DNA of 64,000 nt from Allopusillimonas soli. Lineage in GTDB: Bacteria; Pseudomonadota; Gammaproteobacteria; Burkholderiales; Burkholderiaceae_B. Positions 40,368-49,245 of this stretch are shown piece by piece. Each line of letters starts with the position of its first letter. The stretch's first letter is position 1. The notes beneath the pieces were generated by a model. It was not told where the DNA came from, ran no database searches, and saw only the letters and a program-made list of their open reading frames with translations. The stretch lies in contig NZ_SDQC01000004.1 of NCBI RefSeq assembly GCF_004153445.1, positions 1-64,000 of the forward strand, in the 5' to 3' direction. The translations under genes were made by a program, and so were the position numbers.

Positions 40368-41300
40368 ATGAAAAAGCTACCAGACCTGGAGGCATGGGCG
40401 ATTTTTGCAAAGGTTGCGGAGATGGGTTCTTTTGCCCGTGCTGCCGCCGAGCTGTCTTTGTCCCAAGCCACGGTGTCCAAGGCGATTGGCAGGTTGGAGG
40501 CTCGCACGGGCACGGTGCTTTTTCACCGCACGCCGCGCAGAATGTCCTTGACCGAAAGCGGTCAGGCGGCTCTGGAGCGCGCATCCCGCATTCTTGAAGA
40601 AGGAGAGGCGGTCGAGGCTGAAATCGCCGAGCAGGCCGTCAGCCCGCGCGGATTGATTCGGGTGTCAGCGCCCATGTCCTTTGGGCTGAGCCGCCTCGCG
40701 CCGATCACGCCAGGCTTTCTCGCTGCCTATCCTGAGGTGGAGCTCGATATCCAGTTCGACGACAAGCAAGTGGACCTGGTGGCGGAGCGGTTTGACCTTG
40801 CATTGCGGATCGCCAGCCTTGCAGACTCAAGCCTGCTGGCGCGCCGCCTATGCGAAGTGCGTATCCTGCTGGTGGGCTCGCCGGCCTATTTTGCGCAGCA
40901 CGGAAAGCCGCGGCATCCTCGAGATCTCCAGCGGTACAAGGCCTTGTGGTATTCCTATTCCCGTGGCGGAACCAGCTGGCGGTTTCGGCATAAGAAGCAC
41001 GGCGATTTCGCTCAGGCCGTGCCCTCGCAGATGCGCGCCAACAATGCCGAGGCCTTGACGCCAGCGCTTCTGGCGGGGCTTGGCCTGGCGCTCCAGCCAG
41101 AGTTTCTTGTCTGGGATGAGCTTCAGTCGGGGCGGCTGGAGACGGCTCTGGACGAGTGGGAAGTCGCGCCCATCGCGCTCTACATCGTGACGCCGCCCGG
41201 GCGCAGACGGACCGCGCGCGTACAGGCTTTCATCGACTATCTGCTGCAAAGCCTGGTCCGCGAGCCATGGGCGCGGCTGCCCGCCACCACCTCCGAATAG
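40368..41300 (+). CDS. LysR-family transcriptional regulator
   Basis: This 310-residue LTTR has the N-terminal winged helix (LEAWAIFAKVAEMGSFARAAAELSLSQATVSKAI recognisable in pieces, about 5-45) and a C-terminal substrate-binding domain. It resembles the subgroup with the VSAPMSFGLSRLAP segment, often regulating small oxidoreductase or transport genes. The ATG at 40368 follows GGAAGG. It is followed 24 bases later by a thioesterase gene in the same direction, unlike the usual divergent LysR arrangement. The target is unknown. Confidence 0.92.
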   Translation: MKKLPDLEAWAIFAKVAEMGSFARAAAELSLSQATVSKAIGRLEARTGTVLFHRTPRRMSLTESGQAALERASRILEEGEAVEAEIAEQAVSPRGLIRVSAPMSFGLSRLAPITPGFLAAYPEVELDIQFDDKQVDLVAERFDLALRIASLADSSLLARRLCEVRILLVGSPAYFAQHGKPRHPRDLQRYKALWYSYSRGGTSWRFRHKKHGDFAQAVPSQMRANNAEALTPALLAGLGLALQPEFLVWDELQSGRLETALDEWEVAPIALYIVTPPGRRRTARVQAFIDYLLQSLVREPWARLPATTSE

Positions 41301-41324
41301 ATTACCTACCCGTAAAAGTACACC

Positions 41325-41771
41325 ATGACGGAAATTGCCAATCCCGACTTCGCCGTTGATGTCCGCGCCAGCTTTGACCGGCAGGGGGCGATGCATTTGA
41401 TACGCGCCGCATTGCCTGTCGTTGAACACGGGTATACGGAGATCCATGTACCGCATTGGGACGGCATCCTGCAGCAGCACGGCTTTGTGCATGGGGGTGT
41501 CGTTGGCATGATTGCCGACTCGGCGGGCGGCTATGCGGCCATGACTGTGGCGCCACCCGCGGCATCCGTTTTGACGGTGGAGTACAAGATGAACCTCATG
41601 GCGCCTGCGAACGGCGAAAAGCTGGTTGCGCGGGGGCAGGTCGTTCGGCCGGGCCGGACGCTGATTGTGGTCAAGGCGGAAGTCTTTGCCGTCAACAGTG
41701 GCAAGGAAACGCTGTGCGCGCTCATGCAGCAGACCATCATGGTGATGCAGGGAAAGACGGAAAAAACATGA
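41325..41771 (+). CDS. PaaI-type hotdog-fold thioesterase
   Basis: The 148-residue protein has the hotdog-fold pattern with HGFVHGGVVGMIADSAGGYAA, including the usual substrate/CoA-contact glycines and acidic residue, and VEYKMNLMAPANGEKL. Such enzymes hydrolyse acyl-CoA or aryl-CoA thioesters. It lies between LysR and SRPBCC genes; the physiological substrate cannot be inferred. Confidence 0.88.
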   Translation: MTEIANPDFAVDVRASFDRQGAMHLIRAALPVVEHGYTEIHVPHWDGILQQHGFVHGGVVGMIADSAGGYAAMTVAPPAASVLTVEYKMNLMAPANGEKLVARGQVVRPGRTLIVVKAEVFAVNSGKETLCALMQQTIMVMQGKTEKT

Positions 41772-41888
41772 CAGCCGGTGTTTGCGAATGGAAACAGACA
41801 GGACGGCCTTGGCGGTATAGAGTTGACGTGCGGTGCGCGGCCTGATGGCCTATGGCGGGCGGCCTGCTCAACTCTGGGGGAATTGATC

Positions 41889-42335
41889 ATGACGACCGGA
41901 ACAGTCCAGCTGCACCGTGTGCTGCGTGCGCCGCCCGAGCGCGTCTATCGCGCGTTTCTTGAACCCGATGCCATGGCGAAGTGGCTGCCGCCTTATGGCT
42001 ACACCTGCCAGGTCGAACACATGGATGCGAAAGAGGGTGGCACGTTCAGAATGTCCTTTCGCAGCTTCGGCAGCGGCAACAGCCATTCGTTTGGCGGCGA
42101 ATACCTTGATCTGGTGCCGGGCGAAAAAATCCGCTACACGGATCGCTTCGATGATCCAGACCTGCCGGGGGAAATGATCACCACGGTGCTGCTGAGACAA
42201 GTGACATGCGGCACTGACCTCGACATTACGCAGGAAGGCGTACCTTCGGCCATTCCAGTCGAGATGTGCCATTTGGGCTGGCAGGAGTCGCTGGCGCAGT
42301 TGGCAAAGCTGGTGGAAGCGGAGACCTCCGAGTAG
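41889..42335 (+). CDS. SRPBCC (AHSA1/polyketide-cyclase-like) protein
   Basis: The 148-residue protein has the START/AHSA1-like pattern VLRAPPERVYRAFLEPDAMAKWLPP at the N-terminus and GWQESLAQLAKLVE at the C-terminal helix. Such proteins bind hydrophobic ligands or act as activators of unknown partners. GGGGGA precedes the ATG at 41889. It may share a transcript with the thioesterase upstream. Confidence 0.87.
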   Translation: MTTGTVQLHRVLRAPPERVYRAFLEPDAMAKWLPPYGYTCQVEHMDAKEGGTFRMSFRSFGSGNSHSFGGEYLDLVPGEKIRYTDRFDDPDLPGEMITTVLLRQVTCGTDLDITQEGVPSAIPVEMCHLGWQESLAQLAKLVEAETSE

Positions 42336-42372
42336 GCCGCAGCCGTAAAAAGGTCATTCGGCCGGGATGTGA

Positions 42373-43758
42373 TCAATAGACATCCCGCCGATACCGCCCA
42401 TCCCGCATCAGTGCTTGTACGGTCTGCGTACCCAGTACATCAACCAGCGCCTTGTGCACGCCCGGGGCCATGCTGTCCCGGCTGCCGCACACATAGATTG
42501 CCGCGCCCTGTTCCACCCAGTTTCTTATATCGGTCGCGGCGCCGCGCAGCCTATGTTGCACATAGATCCGCTCGGCCTGATCCCGGGAAAAAGCCAGGTC
42601 AAGCCGCGCCAGCGCGCCATTGGCGTGCCAGCTTTCGATATTCTCGCGGTAGTGATAATCGTGGGCGCGAAAACGTTCTCCGAACAGCAACCAGGTCTGA
42701 TGCTGCCCGGCCCCGATGCGCGCCTTGAGGTGTGCGCGCAGCCCGGCCAGCCCGGTTCCGTTGCCGATCAGAATCAATCGGCGCGCTGAATCGGGTGCAT
42801 GAAAGTTGCGATTGCCACGGATGCGTAGAGGAATAGCAGTGCCGTGCGCGGCAGTCTCGGTAAGCCACCCGCTTACGCGGCCCAATTGCCCATCGGGCTT
42901 GCGTACCTGTCGAACAAGCAGGTGTATGGCGCCATCTTCGGGCAGCGACGCAATGGAGTATTGCCTATGCTGTGGCAGGGCATCAACGGTGCCGGCGGAC
43001 AATTCGATTTCCGCAATATCACCGGCCTGCCAGGCGGGCTGAAGGCCGGCAGGCGGACGCAGCTCGATATGAAAGCAAGGCGCCTCGGCGTTGCCGGGAT
43101 TGAGCCGCTGGCGCCGCGCCAGCGTCCAGCCATCATAAGATATGGGCGCGAGACTGATGGGGTTGGAAAGAGCCAGCGCTCGCGACAGTTCAAGACTCCA
43201 CTGGTCGAGGGACTCCGGACGCGCGTTGTCGACATCGATACGGTCGAAAAGCGGTCGCGCTCCGTGCCTGCGCAACCAGTCGTCCAGGCTTGCGCCGAAA
43301 GCGCAGAAACGCGCGTACTCCCTATCTCCCAATGCAAGCAGGGCGAAGCGCATATGCGCCAGGGTGCTCATGGCAGCCGGTGCGGCGCCGTCGGCGGGCT
43401 GCGGCGCCATCAGCGCCGACACAAAGGAAGAAGCGGCATCGGGCGGATCGCCCTCGCCCGTCGTGCTTACCACGAACAGCATGCGCTGCGCGCGTTTCAT
43501 CAGGTTGGCATCGATATGGCCAAGCGGCAGGCAGAGCGCGGCCTTGCCTGCGCCGCGAAGGCTGGCCGCGGTGCGGTTGGCGAGATCTTCGGCAACGCCG
43601 GTCTGGCTTGCGTAGGCCACGATGATGTCACCGTCGGCGGCATGCGCCAGGGTGGACGCCTCCTGCGTGGCCTTGCGGCGATGGGTGCGCCAGGCGCGCA
43701 GGCACAGTACGCACCACGCTGCGGCAATACAGACCGCGATGAGGTATCGCTCGAGCAT
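42373..43758 (-). CDS. Membrane-anchored flavodoxin/FNR-type flavoprotein reductase
   Basis: The 461-residue protein has an N-terminal membrane helix (LIAVCIAAAWCVLCLRAW), a flavodoxin domain (IIVAYASQTGVAEDLANR, STTGEGDPPD, ALGDREYARFCAFG), then a ferredoxin-NADP reductase-like half (RQYSIAS, GNGTGLAGLRAHLKAR, YVCGSRDSMAPGVHKAL). This is the layout of sulfite-reductase alpha/P450-reductase flavoproteins. In this operon it probably passes NADPH electrons to membrane PepSY partners for ferric reduction. It is the last gene of the minus-strand iron operon. Confidence 0.88.
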   Translation of the reverse strand: MLERYLIAVCIAAAWCVLCLRAWRTHRRKATQEASTLAHAADGDIIVAYASQTGVAEDLANRTAASLRGAGKAALCLPLGHIDANLMKRAQRMLFVVSTTGEGDPPDAASSFVSALMAPQPADGAAPAAMSTLAHMRFALLALGDREYARFCAFGASLDDWLRRHGARPLFDRIDVDNARPESLDQWSLELSRALALSNPISLAPISYDGWTLARRQRLNPGNAEAPCFHIELRPPAGLQPAWQAGDIAEIELSAGTVDALPQHRQYSIASLPEDGAIHLLVRQVRKPDGQLGRVSGWLTETAAHGTAIPLRIRGNRNFHAPDSARRLILIGNGTGLAGLRAHLKARIGAGQHQTWLLFGERFRAHDYHYRENIESWHANGALARLDLAFSRDQAERIYVQHRLRGAATDIRNWVEQGAAIYVCGSRDSMAPGVHKALVDVLGTQTVQALMRDGRYRRDVY

Positions 43759-43763
43759 GGTGC

Positions 43764-44798
43764 CTATCCCGCCGACGCCAAGGCGGAGAAGGCGGGCGTT
43801 TCGTGTTGTATGAATCCGGTGTCGGTGGCGACGATGAACAGGGCGGCCAGATCGTGATTGCGCGCATATTCAAATCCCGCCCTGGGGCCGAGCACAAACA
43901 GGGCAGTGGCCAGGGCATCGGCCTGCATGCATTGCGCGTGCACCACGGTTACGGATGCGCTGCCGTTGTCCGCCGGCAGGCCCGTGCGCGGATCGATAAT
44001 GTGCGCGTAGCGAGTATGCCCTTCCTGGAAATAGCGGCGATAGTTGCCCGATGTCGCTACCGACAGGCCATTCAGGGGAATGACCGCGGCGGCCTCGGCG
44101 CGCTGCGTCGTGGCCGGGCGTTCTATGGCCACATGCCAGGGGCCTCCGCTTGGGCGATGGCCATGCCCGCGCAGTTCACCACCCACTTCCAGCAAGTAGT
44201 CCGTCACGCCCAGTGCCTCCAGCGCGAGCGCGGCCCGATCCACACCGTATCCCTTGGCGATCGAGGACAGGTCCAGGTTCGCGTTGCCAGGTTGATACGC
44301 CCGCGAGGTGGCGGCGTCGAGCTGGACCCTGCGCCAGCCGACGCGCGCGCGGGCCTGGGCCAGCGCGGATGGGTCGGGCCGGCGCCGTTCGTGATGTGCG
44401 GCACCGAAGCCCCATGCGTCGACCAGCGGGCCTACGGTGGGATCGTAGGCGCCGTCGGTGCCTGCCGCGATAGCCATGGCCTGATGCAGAACCTCGAAGA
44501 ATGATTTGGGAATGCTGTGCCAACCGGCGGGTGCGCGGTTCCAGTGGGAGATGTCCGAGCCGGGCTCCCAGGTGCTCATCTGGGCAACAACCTGGTCCAG
44601 TGCTGCCTGGATATCGCGGCGCGCCCGATTGGCCGCAACGCCGACAGGCAGCACAGCCTGGGCCGACCATGTGGTGCCCATGGTGGCACCGCGAAGAACA
44701 ACGGCATCGGGCTCGGCCGCTGTGGCGCAGGCCGACAGGGCCAGCATCAATGCCCACAGCGCGTGCAGGAAACGCTTATGGGCTGTTGCCGCGCGCAT
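43764..44798 (-). CDS. apbE: FAD:protein FMN transferase ApbE
   Basis: ApbE attaches FMN covalently to Ser/Thr residues of flavoproteins exposed at the membrane. The 344-residue protein has GATMGTTWSAQ near the start of the mature part, LDLSSIAKGYGVDRAA, and the metal/active-site region DPRTGLPADNGSASVTV followed by ADALATALFVLG. A lipobox-like LALSAC ends the signal peptide, so it is likely lipidated. The ATG at 44798 overlaps the upstream stop (TGATG), fixing the start. It may flavinylate a partner in the operon. Confidence 0.93.
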   Translation of the reverse strand: MRAATAHKRFLHALWALMLALSACATAAEPDAVVLRGATMGTTWSAQAVLPVGVAANRARRDIQAALDQVVAQMSTWEPGSDISHWNRAPAGWHSIPKSFFEVLHQAMAIAAGTDGAYDPTVGPLVDAWGFGAAHHERRRPDPSALAQARARVGWRRVQLDAATSRAYQPGNANLDLSSIAKGYGVDRAALALEALGVTDYLLEVGGELRGHGHRPSGGPWHVAIERPATTQRAEAAAVIPLNGLSVATSGNYRRYFQEGHTRYAHIIDPRTGLPADNGSASVTVVHAQCMQADALATALFVLGPRAGFEYARNHDLAALFIVATDTGFIQHETPAFSALASAG

Positions 44799-45601
44799 CA
44801 CTGAGGAAGGACCTCGAATGTCGCCACATAGGCCAGTCGCCGTTCGCTTGCACGGCTGGAGGCGGTCTTGTTGTCCTGTGCGTCGGCATCCAGCCAGTAC
44901 ATGCCGGCATGGGGCCATTGCACCGAGAACTTGCCCTGTTCGTCCGAAGTCAGCTTGATGGCCTCAAGCTGATCGCGATAGCGGCTTGCGCCCGGCACGA
45001 CCTGAATTTCGACGCCGGATGCGGGTTTGCCGTCGAGCAGCATCTGGAAGGTTGCGGTTTCTCCCGCATAAAGGTCGTTGGGATGCGTGATTGGCAGTAA
45101 TTCCAGGCCCTTGCCGACAGGCTTGATCTCGGTGGGCTTGCCGGCGGTCACGAAGGCTTCGATGCGGCGCACCGATTGCCACACCCTGAGCTTGTCGGCC
45201 TGGGCGGGCACTTGGTCAGCAACCTCGTCGGGCGTGCCGAACCAGCGCTTGCGTTCGCCGTTTTCTTCCCAGGCGGCGGCGATGGCGTCGCTGGCAATGG
45301 CAAGGCGGTAGGTGCCGGGCTTGGTCAGCTTCAGATCGAATGTGCTGCGTAGCTCGCCGGTGTTCTGGTTTTGAGGCTCAATCGCGGAACCGTCGGCGGC
45401 TGTCACGGTAAGGCCGTTAAGGCGCAGGGGGCGATGGTTGAAATAGAACTTGTCATTGCCCGCGGCGGCGTCCACGGTAATCCAGGCGTTTTCCGCGGAC
45501 AGCACGGTGGCGGACGGCAGCAGCCAGACGTCGTGCGCGCGGGCCGCAAGGGATGTGCAGAGCAGCAGTGCCGCCAGAGCGCATTGGTGTATCGGTTTCA
45601 A
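44798..45601 (-). CDS. DUF4198 periplasmic protein
   Basis: This 267-residue exported protein has a signal peptide (CALAALLLCTSLAARA) directly followed by HDVWLLPSATVLS, the DUF4198 start. The conserved pattern continues with FNHRPLRLNG and ends in an all-beta domain (GMYWLDAD). The family is found with iron and nickel uptake genes; its exact role is unknown. The start is a TTG with AAGGAG six bases upstream; no ATG fits. Confidence 0.85.
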   Translation of the reverse strand: MKPIHQCALAALLLCTSLAARAHDVWLLPSATVLSAENAWITVDAAAGNDKFYFNHRPLRLNGLTVTAADGSAIEPQNQNTGELRSTFDLKLTKPGTYRLAIASDAIAAAWEENGERKRWFGTPDEVADQVPAQADKLRVWQSVRRIEAFVTAGKPTEIKPVGKGLELLPITHPNDLYAGETATFQMLLDGKPASGVEIQVVPGASRYRDQLEAIKLTSDEQGKFSVQWPHAGMYWLDADAQDNKTASSRASERRLAYVATFEVLPQ

Positions 45602-45629
45602 GACAGACTCCTTGGAAAAACAGCGGTTT

Positions 45630-46139
45630 CTAGGGTTCAAGATCGAGGTCGACGCGGCCAAGCTCATGCTTGCCCTGCGCGCTTTTCTGTTCGGCCTGGG
45701 CCGGCGGCCAGGAGAACGGCAGCCGCAGTTGCTCGCGCCCGCCCAGTTCGCGCGCGGCCTCGACAACCAGCCCGTACTCGCCCGGGGCAAGGCCCGCAAG
45801 CGGTGCGGTCTTGCCGTCGAACGTCAGCGTGTGCGTGCCTACCGGTTTCGTGGCGCCGCTGACCCCATCTATGGGATAGCTGTGATCGCGGCCGCTGCGG
45901 CGCCACCACTGGCGCAGGTCTTTGAGCCATTTGGTGCCTTCGCCTTCCTCGGTGTCGTACCAGACAGCCAGGTCGGCGGCGACACTGCGGTCGGGTCGTT
46001 CCAGCCAGATTGCGACGTAGGGCCGGTGATAGGCGGCGACATTCAGCTCGGGTATCTCCACGCTGACGGTGAAATTGGCGGCTTGAGCCGTGCCTGCGAG
46101 CAGCGCCGCCAGCCAAAGGGAGCGAAACAATATGCGCAT
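45630..46139 (-). CDS. DUF2271 periplasmic protein
   Basis: This 169-residue protein has a signal peptide (LWLAALLAGTAQAA) and the DUF2271 pattern: VSVEIPELNVAAYHRPYVAIW, VWYDTEEGEGTKWLKDLRQWWRRSG, and GVSGATKPVGTHTL. The family occurs with PepSY-type reductases. The function is unknown; a role in periplasmic iron-siderophore handling is inferred from context. It begins 11 bases after the PepSY gene. Confidence 0.87.
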   Translation of the reverse strand: MRILFRSLWLAALLAGTAQAANFTVSVEIPELNVAAYHRPYVAIWLERPDRSVAADLAVWYDTEEGEGTKWLKDLRQWWRRSGRDHSYPIDGVSGATKPVGTHTLTFDGKTAPLAGLAPGEYGLVVEAARELGGREQLRLPFSWPPAQAEQKSAQGKHELGRVDLDLEP

Positions 46140-46150
46140 GAATACCCCAG

Positions 46151-46774
46151 TCAATGAATGAAAAGAAGCGCCAGCAATGCCGGTATCAAGACGCCGAGGC
46201 CGACCACGGGCCAGGTTGCGAAGCGACCTCCCGCGTGCATCTTGAGCAGAAACAGCCCCGTAAGCGAAAACACCAGACAGGCGGCGGCGAAAATATCGAT
46301 GAACCAGCGCCAAACCACGCCGGTGTTGCGGCCTTTGTGCAGGTCATTCAGGTAGGAAACCCATCCGCGGGTGGTCAGCTCGTATTCGACTTCGCCGCTG
46401 GCCAGATCCACGGCCAACCAGGCGTCGCCGCCAGGGCGCGGCAGGGACAGGTAGATTTCATCCTCAGACCACTCAGCGTCGCGCGACCCGGCCTCCACGG
46501 ATAACTCGTGTTTCAGCCACGCTCGCAGCGTGGCGGGCAGCGGCGCCTTGCGGGGGGCAGCGCCGCCGTCGGACTGGATCTGGTCCAGCATGGCGTCGGG
46601 CAATTGCGCGACGAGGGATTGGACCTGGGGCGCGGATTCGATGGAGGCCGCATGATTGAGTGTAATGCCGGTGGCCGCGAAGATGATCATGCCGATCAAA
46701 CACAAGGCGGAACTGATCCAGTGCCATCGGTGCAGTGTTTTCAGCCAATAGGCGCGGCGCGTGGAATCGGACAT
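46151..46774 (-). CDS. PepSY-associated TM-helix protein, putative ferric reductase component
   Basis: The 207-residue membrane protein has the PepSY_TM pattern: LHRWHWISSALCLIGMIIFAATGITLNH near the N-terminus (with haem-ligand-type histidines), a soluble central part, and a C-terminal LNDLHKGRNTGVVWRWFIDIFA segment. Such proteins pass electrons across the inner membrane to reduce siderophore-bound iron. It is the first gene of the minus-strand operon. A Fur-like site lies upstream. Confidence 0.9.
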   Translation of the reverse strand: MSDSTRRAYWLKTLHRWHWISSALCLIGMIIFAATGITLNHAASIESAPQVQSLVAQLPDAMLDQIQSDGGAAPRKAPLPATLRAWLKHELSVEAGSRDAEWSEDEIYLSLPRPGGDAWLAVDLASGEVEYELTTRGWVSYLNDLHKGRNTGVVWRWFIDIFAAACLVFSLTGLFLLKMHAGGRFATWPVVGLGVLIPALLALLFIH

Positions 46775-46821
46775 GGCCTGGTTCGACAGGGAGAAAAGAA
46801 GCGCAAAAAATATTTCGGGAT

Positions 46822-46846
46822 ATTATCACGAATGAGAATTAATATC
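46822..46846. promoter_or_regulatory. Fur-like box upstream of the PepSY-flavoprotein operon
   Basis: TTATCAC followed by GAATGAGAATTAATATC is an AT-rich imperfect palindrome close to the Fur consensus GATAATGATAATCATTATC. It lies about 50-70 bases before the PepSY gene start. Confidence 0.65.
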
Positions 46847-46951
46847 AGGTATATTCGCGTAATTTTCAGTATTTTCGAATAATTCCTATTTAATCCCGTT
46901 TGACCGCCATTCTGTGGGCGTTGGCGGCATGGTGCGCACCCAAACGATTAA

Positions 46952-46970
46952 ATTATAATCATTATCATTC
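46952..46970. promoter_or_regulatory. Fur box upstream of the DUF3325-DUF3649-PepSY operon
   Basis: ATTATAATCATTATCATTC matches the Fur 19-mer pattern well; its reverse complement contains TGATAATGATTATAA, 13 of 15 bases of the 7-1-7 motif. It lies about 35 bases upstream of the DUF3325 ATG. Confidence 0.78.
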
Positions 46971-47004
46971 AATATGGTCCGCCACAAACCTGGAGCATCT
47001 CATC

Positions 47005-47265
47005 ATGCTGGGTTTCCTTGCTTTTCTGCTTACTTCGACGGGCGCAGCCTGCTTTTATCTCGGCTCGCCCAACCAGACATGGCGCCGCAAGCCCCTGGAT
47101 AGCGGCCTGATAGCCCCTGCTGCGGCGGTGCTGCTGGTGCTCGGCATGGGGATGTGGGGTCTGGCCATGCGGCCGGTCACCGGCTTCTTTGTGTTTCTGA
47201 CGCTTCTGATGCTGTTATGGGTTATTTTTCCGTTTATAGGCGCATTGCGGCGGAGCCGGCAATGA
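47005..47265 (+). CDS. DUF3325 family membrane protein
   Basis: This 86-residue protein has three hydrophobic segments (FLAFLLTSTGAACFYLG at the start, AAAVLLVLGMGMWGLAM, FFVFLTLLMLLWVIFPFIG). It matches the small DUF3325 proteins encoded with siderophore receptors and DUF3649/PepSY genes. GGAG lies nine bases before the ATG. It is coupled to the next gene by ATGA. Function unknown. Confidence 0.8.
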   Translation: MLGFLAFLLTSTGAACFYLGSPNQTWRRKPLDSGLIAPAAAVLLVLGMGMWGLAMRPVTGFFVFLTLLMLLWVIFPFIGALRRSRQ

Positions 47266-47546
47266 GGCGGGCGCGGCGCCATCATGGCGGCTGGATGGGC
47301 AAGACGCTGGCCGGCACCCTATGCGGTCTGGCGCTTGCGCTGATCGCCAGCGGGCTTTTCATGCATGCCGGCAGCCAGGGCAGCATGGTGTTCGACAAAT
47401 ACCAGATCGCGCTGTGGATAGTCCCGCCGGTCTGGCTTGCCGTATTGTCCTGTTGTTTTCTCTTCCGTGACGCCGTGCGGGCCTGGCTTTGGCTGGGAGG
47501 GGCAAGCATCGCTAGCTACCTTCTGCTTCTGGCGGTTGCGCCATGA
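47262..47546 (+). CDS. DUF3649 family membrane protein
   Basis: This 94-residue protein has three hydrophobic stretches (LAGTLCGLALALIASGLFM, IALWIVPPVWLAVLSCCFLF, AWLWLGGASIASYLLLLA). Order and size match the DUF3649 member of the DUF3325-DUF3649-PepSY trio found with TonB-dependent siderophore receptors. The start overlaps the DUF3325 stop (ATGA). Confidence 0.8.
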   Translation: MRRARRHHGGWMGKTLAGTLCGLALALIASGLFMHAGSQGSMVFDKYQIALWIVPPVWLAVLSCCFLFRDAVRAWLWLGGASIASYLLLLAVAP

Positions 47547-49210
47547 AGATTCAAGCGGACGTCCTCCGCATATACAAGGCGGTTCATACCTGGACAGGCA
47601 TCATCGCGGGCCTGGCGCTGTTCATTGCTTTCTATGCCGGTGCGCTCACCGTGTTCAAGTACGACCTGGCGGCCTGGGTGTCCCCGCCCATGCACGATAC
47701 GCGTCCCGTCGCCATACAGGATGCGGGCCGCCTCATCGACCAGACGCTTGCCGCGCATCCGGAGGCCTCGCGCGACTTCCGGCTGACGCTGCGCGCAACC
47801 GACGCCGAGCCGGCGCAGCTCTCATGGAAAAGCCAGGACGGCACGCGCCAGTACCACGCGGTTCTTGATGGCGAGGGCGCATTGAAAATCAGCGAGCGCG
47901 CACCCACGGATGTGGCGGAACTGGTCGACTATCTGCACCGCACGGCGGGCTTTGTGCCGGGCAATCTGGACGCCGGCGTGCTGGCGATAGGCGTGATTGC
48001 CATGATGTACGGCCTGGCGCTAGTGTCGGGCATCGTTATCCTGCTTCCCACCCTGGCCAAGGATCTCTTTGCACTGCGCCTGGGCAAGAACCTGAAGGTG
48101 CTATGGAAGGATGCCCACAATGCCATTGGCTTCTTCAGCTTGCCTTTTCACGTGATCATCGCGTTGACGACAGTTGTCTTCGCTTTTCACGAACCGATAT
48201 ACGACATTCAGAATCATCTGATCTACGACGGCAAGCTGCGAACCTTGTGGACCCTGCCCGCCCCGCCGATTGACGTGCCGGACGCTGCGGCAACGGGCGC
48301 GGCGCAAACCGCCACGCGGCAAGGGGCGGCTGTGCCTCCGGCGCAAGCGGTGCCATCAGCCCCGAGCAGATCGGCCATTGCCCCGGTGGCGCCGCCCGCG
48401 CAGCTTCTGCACACACTGCGGGTGCTGTCTCCCGGGTTCGAGCCTGAATATATGCATTATCGTGGCCTGGCCGGCGATCGCCCGACCGTGCGTGTGCATG
48501 GTGTCGATCCCGACTACATGATGCGCTACGATGCCTTTGCGATCATGGATCCGTTTACCGGCAGCATCATCAACGGCGCCTATCTGCCAGGCCACACCAC
48601 AGGTTGGACGCGTTGGCTGGCGGTATTTTTTGCGCTGCACTTCGCCACGTTTGGCGGCGCCGTCGTGCAATGGCTGTATTTCCTGCTTGCTCTTGCCGGC
48701 GCCTTTCTGTTCTATTCAGGCAACCTGCTATGGATGGAATCGCGCCGTCGCCGTGCGCGCGAATCTGGGCTGCCGGAGCAAAAAACCTCGGTGCGCATAT
48801 TGTCGGCGCTTACGGTCGGCGTGTGCCTGGGCTGTGTGGCGGGCGTCTCCGCCAGTCTTGTGACGGGAAAATGGCTGCATGGCCTGGTGCCGAACCTGAA
48901 CAGCTGGCATATTGTTGTTTATTACGCTGTGTTCTTCCTGAGCATCGTCTGGGCTTTCCTGCGCGGCGCCGCGCGTGGCGCGGTGGAATTGTTGTGGTTG
49001 TGCGCCGCCGCCACAATCGCCATACCGCTGACCAGCCTGGCGGGATGGCTGCAGCCAGCCACGGGATTATGGGCCAATACCTCGCAGGCCAGCGTGGGCG
49101 TCGATCTGACGGCTGCGGTCGGCGCGCTGTGCATGATATGGATGGCCAGGGCCGCACGGCGGCGTCAGGCGCGCGGCCAGCGGGACAGCATATGGGCCGG
49201 TGCGGCCTGA
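47543..49210 (+). CDS. PepSY-associated TM-helix protein (siderophore-iron reductase type)
   Basis: The 555-residue membrane protein has an N-terminal helix (YKAVHTWTGIIAGLALFIAFYAGA), a periplasmic PepSY region, further helices including FFSLPFHVIIALTTVVFAF, a low-complexity Ala/Pro linker (about 245-290), and a C-terminal multi-helix part beginning WTRWLAVFFALHFATFGG. Paired histidines in the helices suit haem b ligation. It ends the plus-strand Fur-boxed operon and overlaps DUF3649 by four bases. It probably reduces periplasmic ferric siderophore. Confidence 0.9.
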   Translation: MKIQADVLRIYKAVHTWTGIIAGLALFIAFYAGALTVFKYDLAAWVSPPMHDTRPVAIQDAGRLIDQTLAAHPEASRDFRLTLRATDAEPAQLSWKSQDGTRQYHAVLDGEGALKISERAPTDVAELVDYLHRTAGFVPGNLDAGVLAIGVIAMMYGLALVSGIVILLPTLAKDLFALRLGKNLKVLWKDAHNAIGFFSLPFHVIIALTTVVFAFHEPIYDIQNHLIYDGKLRTLWTLPAPPIDVPDAAATGAAQTATRQGAAVPPAQAVPSAPSRSAIAPVAPPAQLLHTLRVLSPGFEPEYMHYRGLAGDRPTVRVHGVDPDYMMRYDAFAIMDPFTGSIINGAYLPGHTTGWTRWLAVFFALHFATFGGAVVQWLYFLLALAGAFLFYSGNLLWMESRRRRARESGLPEQKTSVRILSALTVGVCLGCVAGVSASLVTGKWLHGLVPNLNSWHIVVYYAVFFLSIVWAFLRGAARGAVELLWLCAAATIAIPLTSLAGWLQPATGLWANTSQASVGVDLTAAVGALCMIWMARAARRRQARGQRDSIWAGAA

Positions 49211-49245
49211 GGCATGCAAGCGTCGCGCCGCAACCGCTTGCGCAT

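Noticed and set aside
48145-48160. TTTTCACGTGATCA, a parS-like core inside the PepSY gene
   Set aside because: The outer bases do not match parS, it is inside a coding region and it is 42 kb from the parS cluster.
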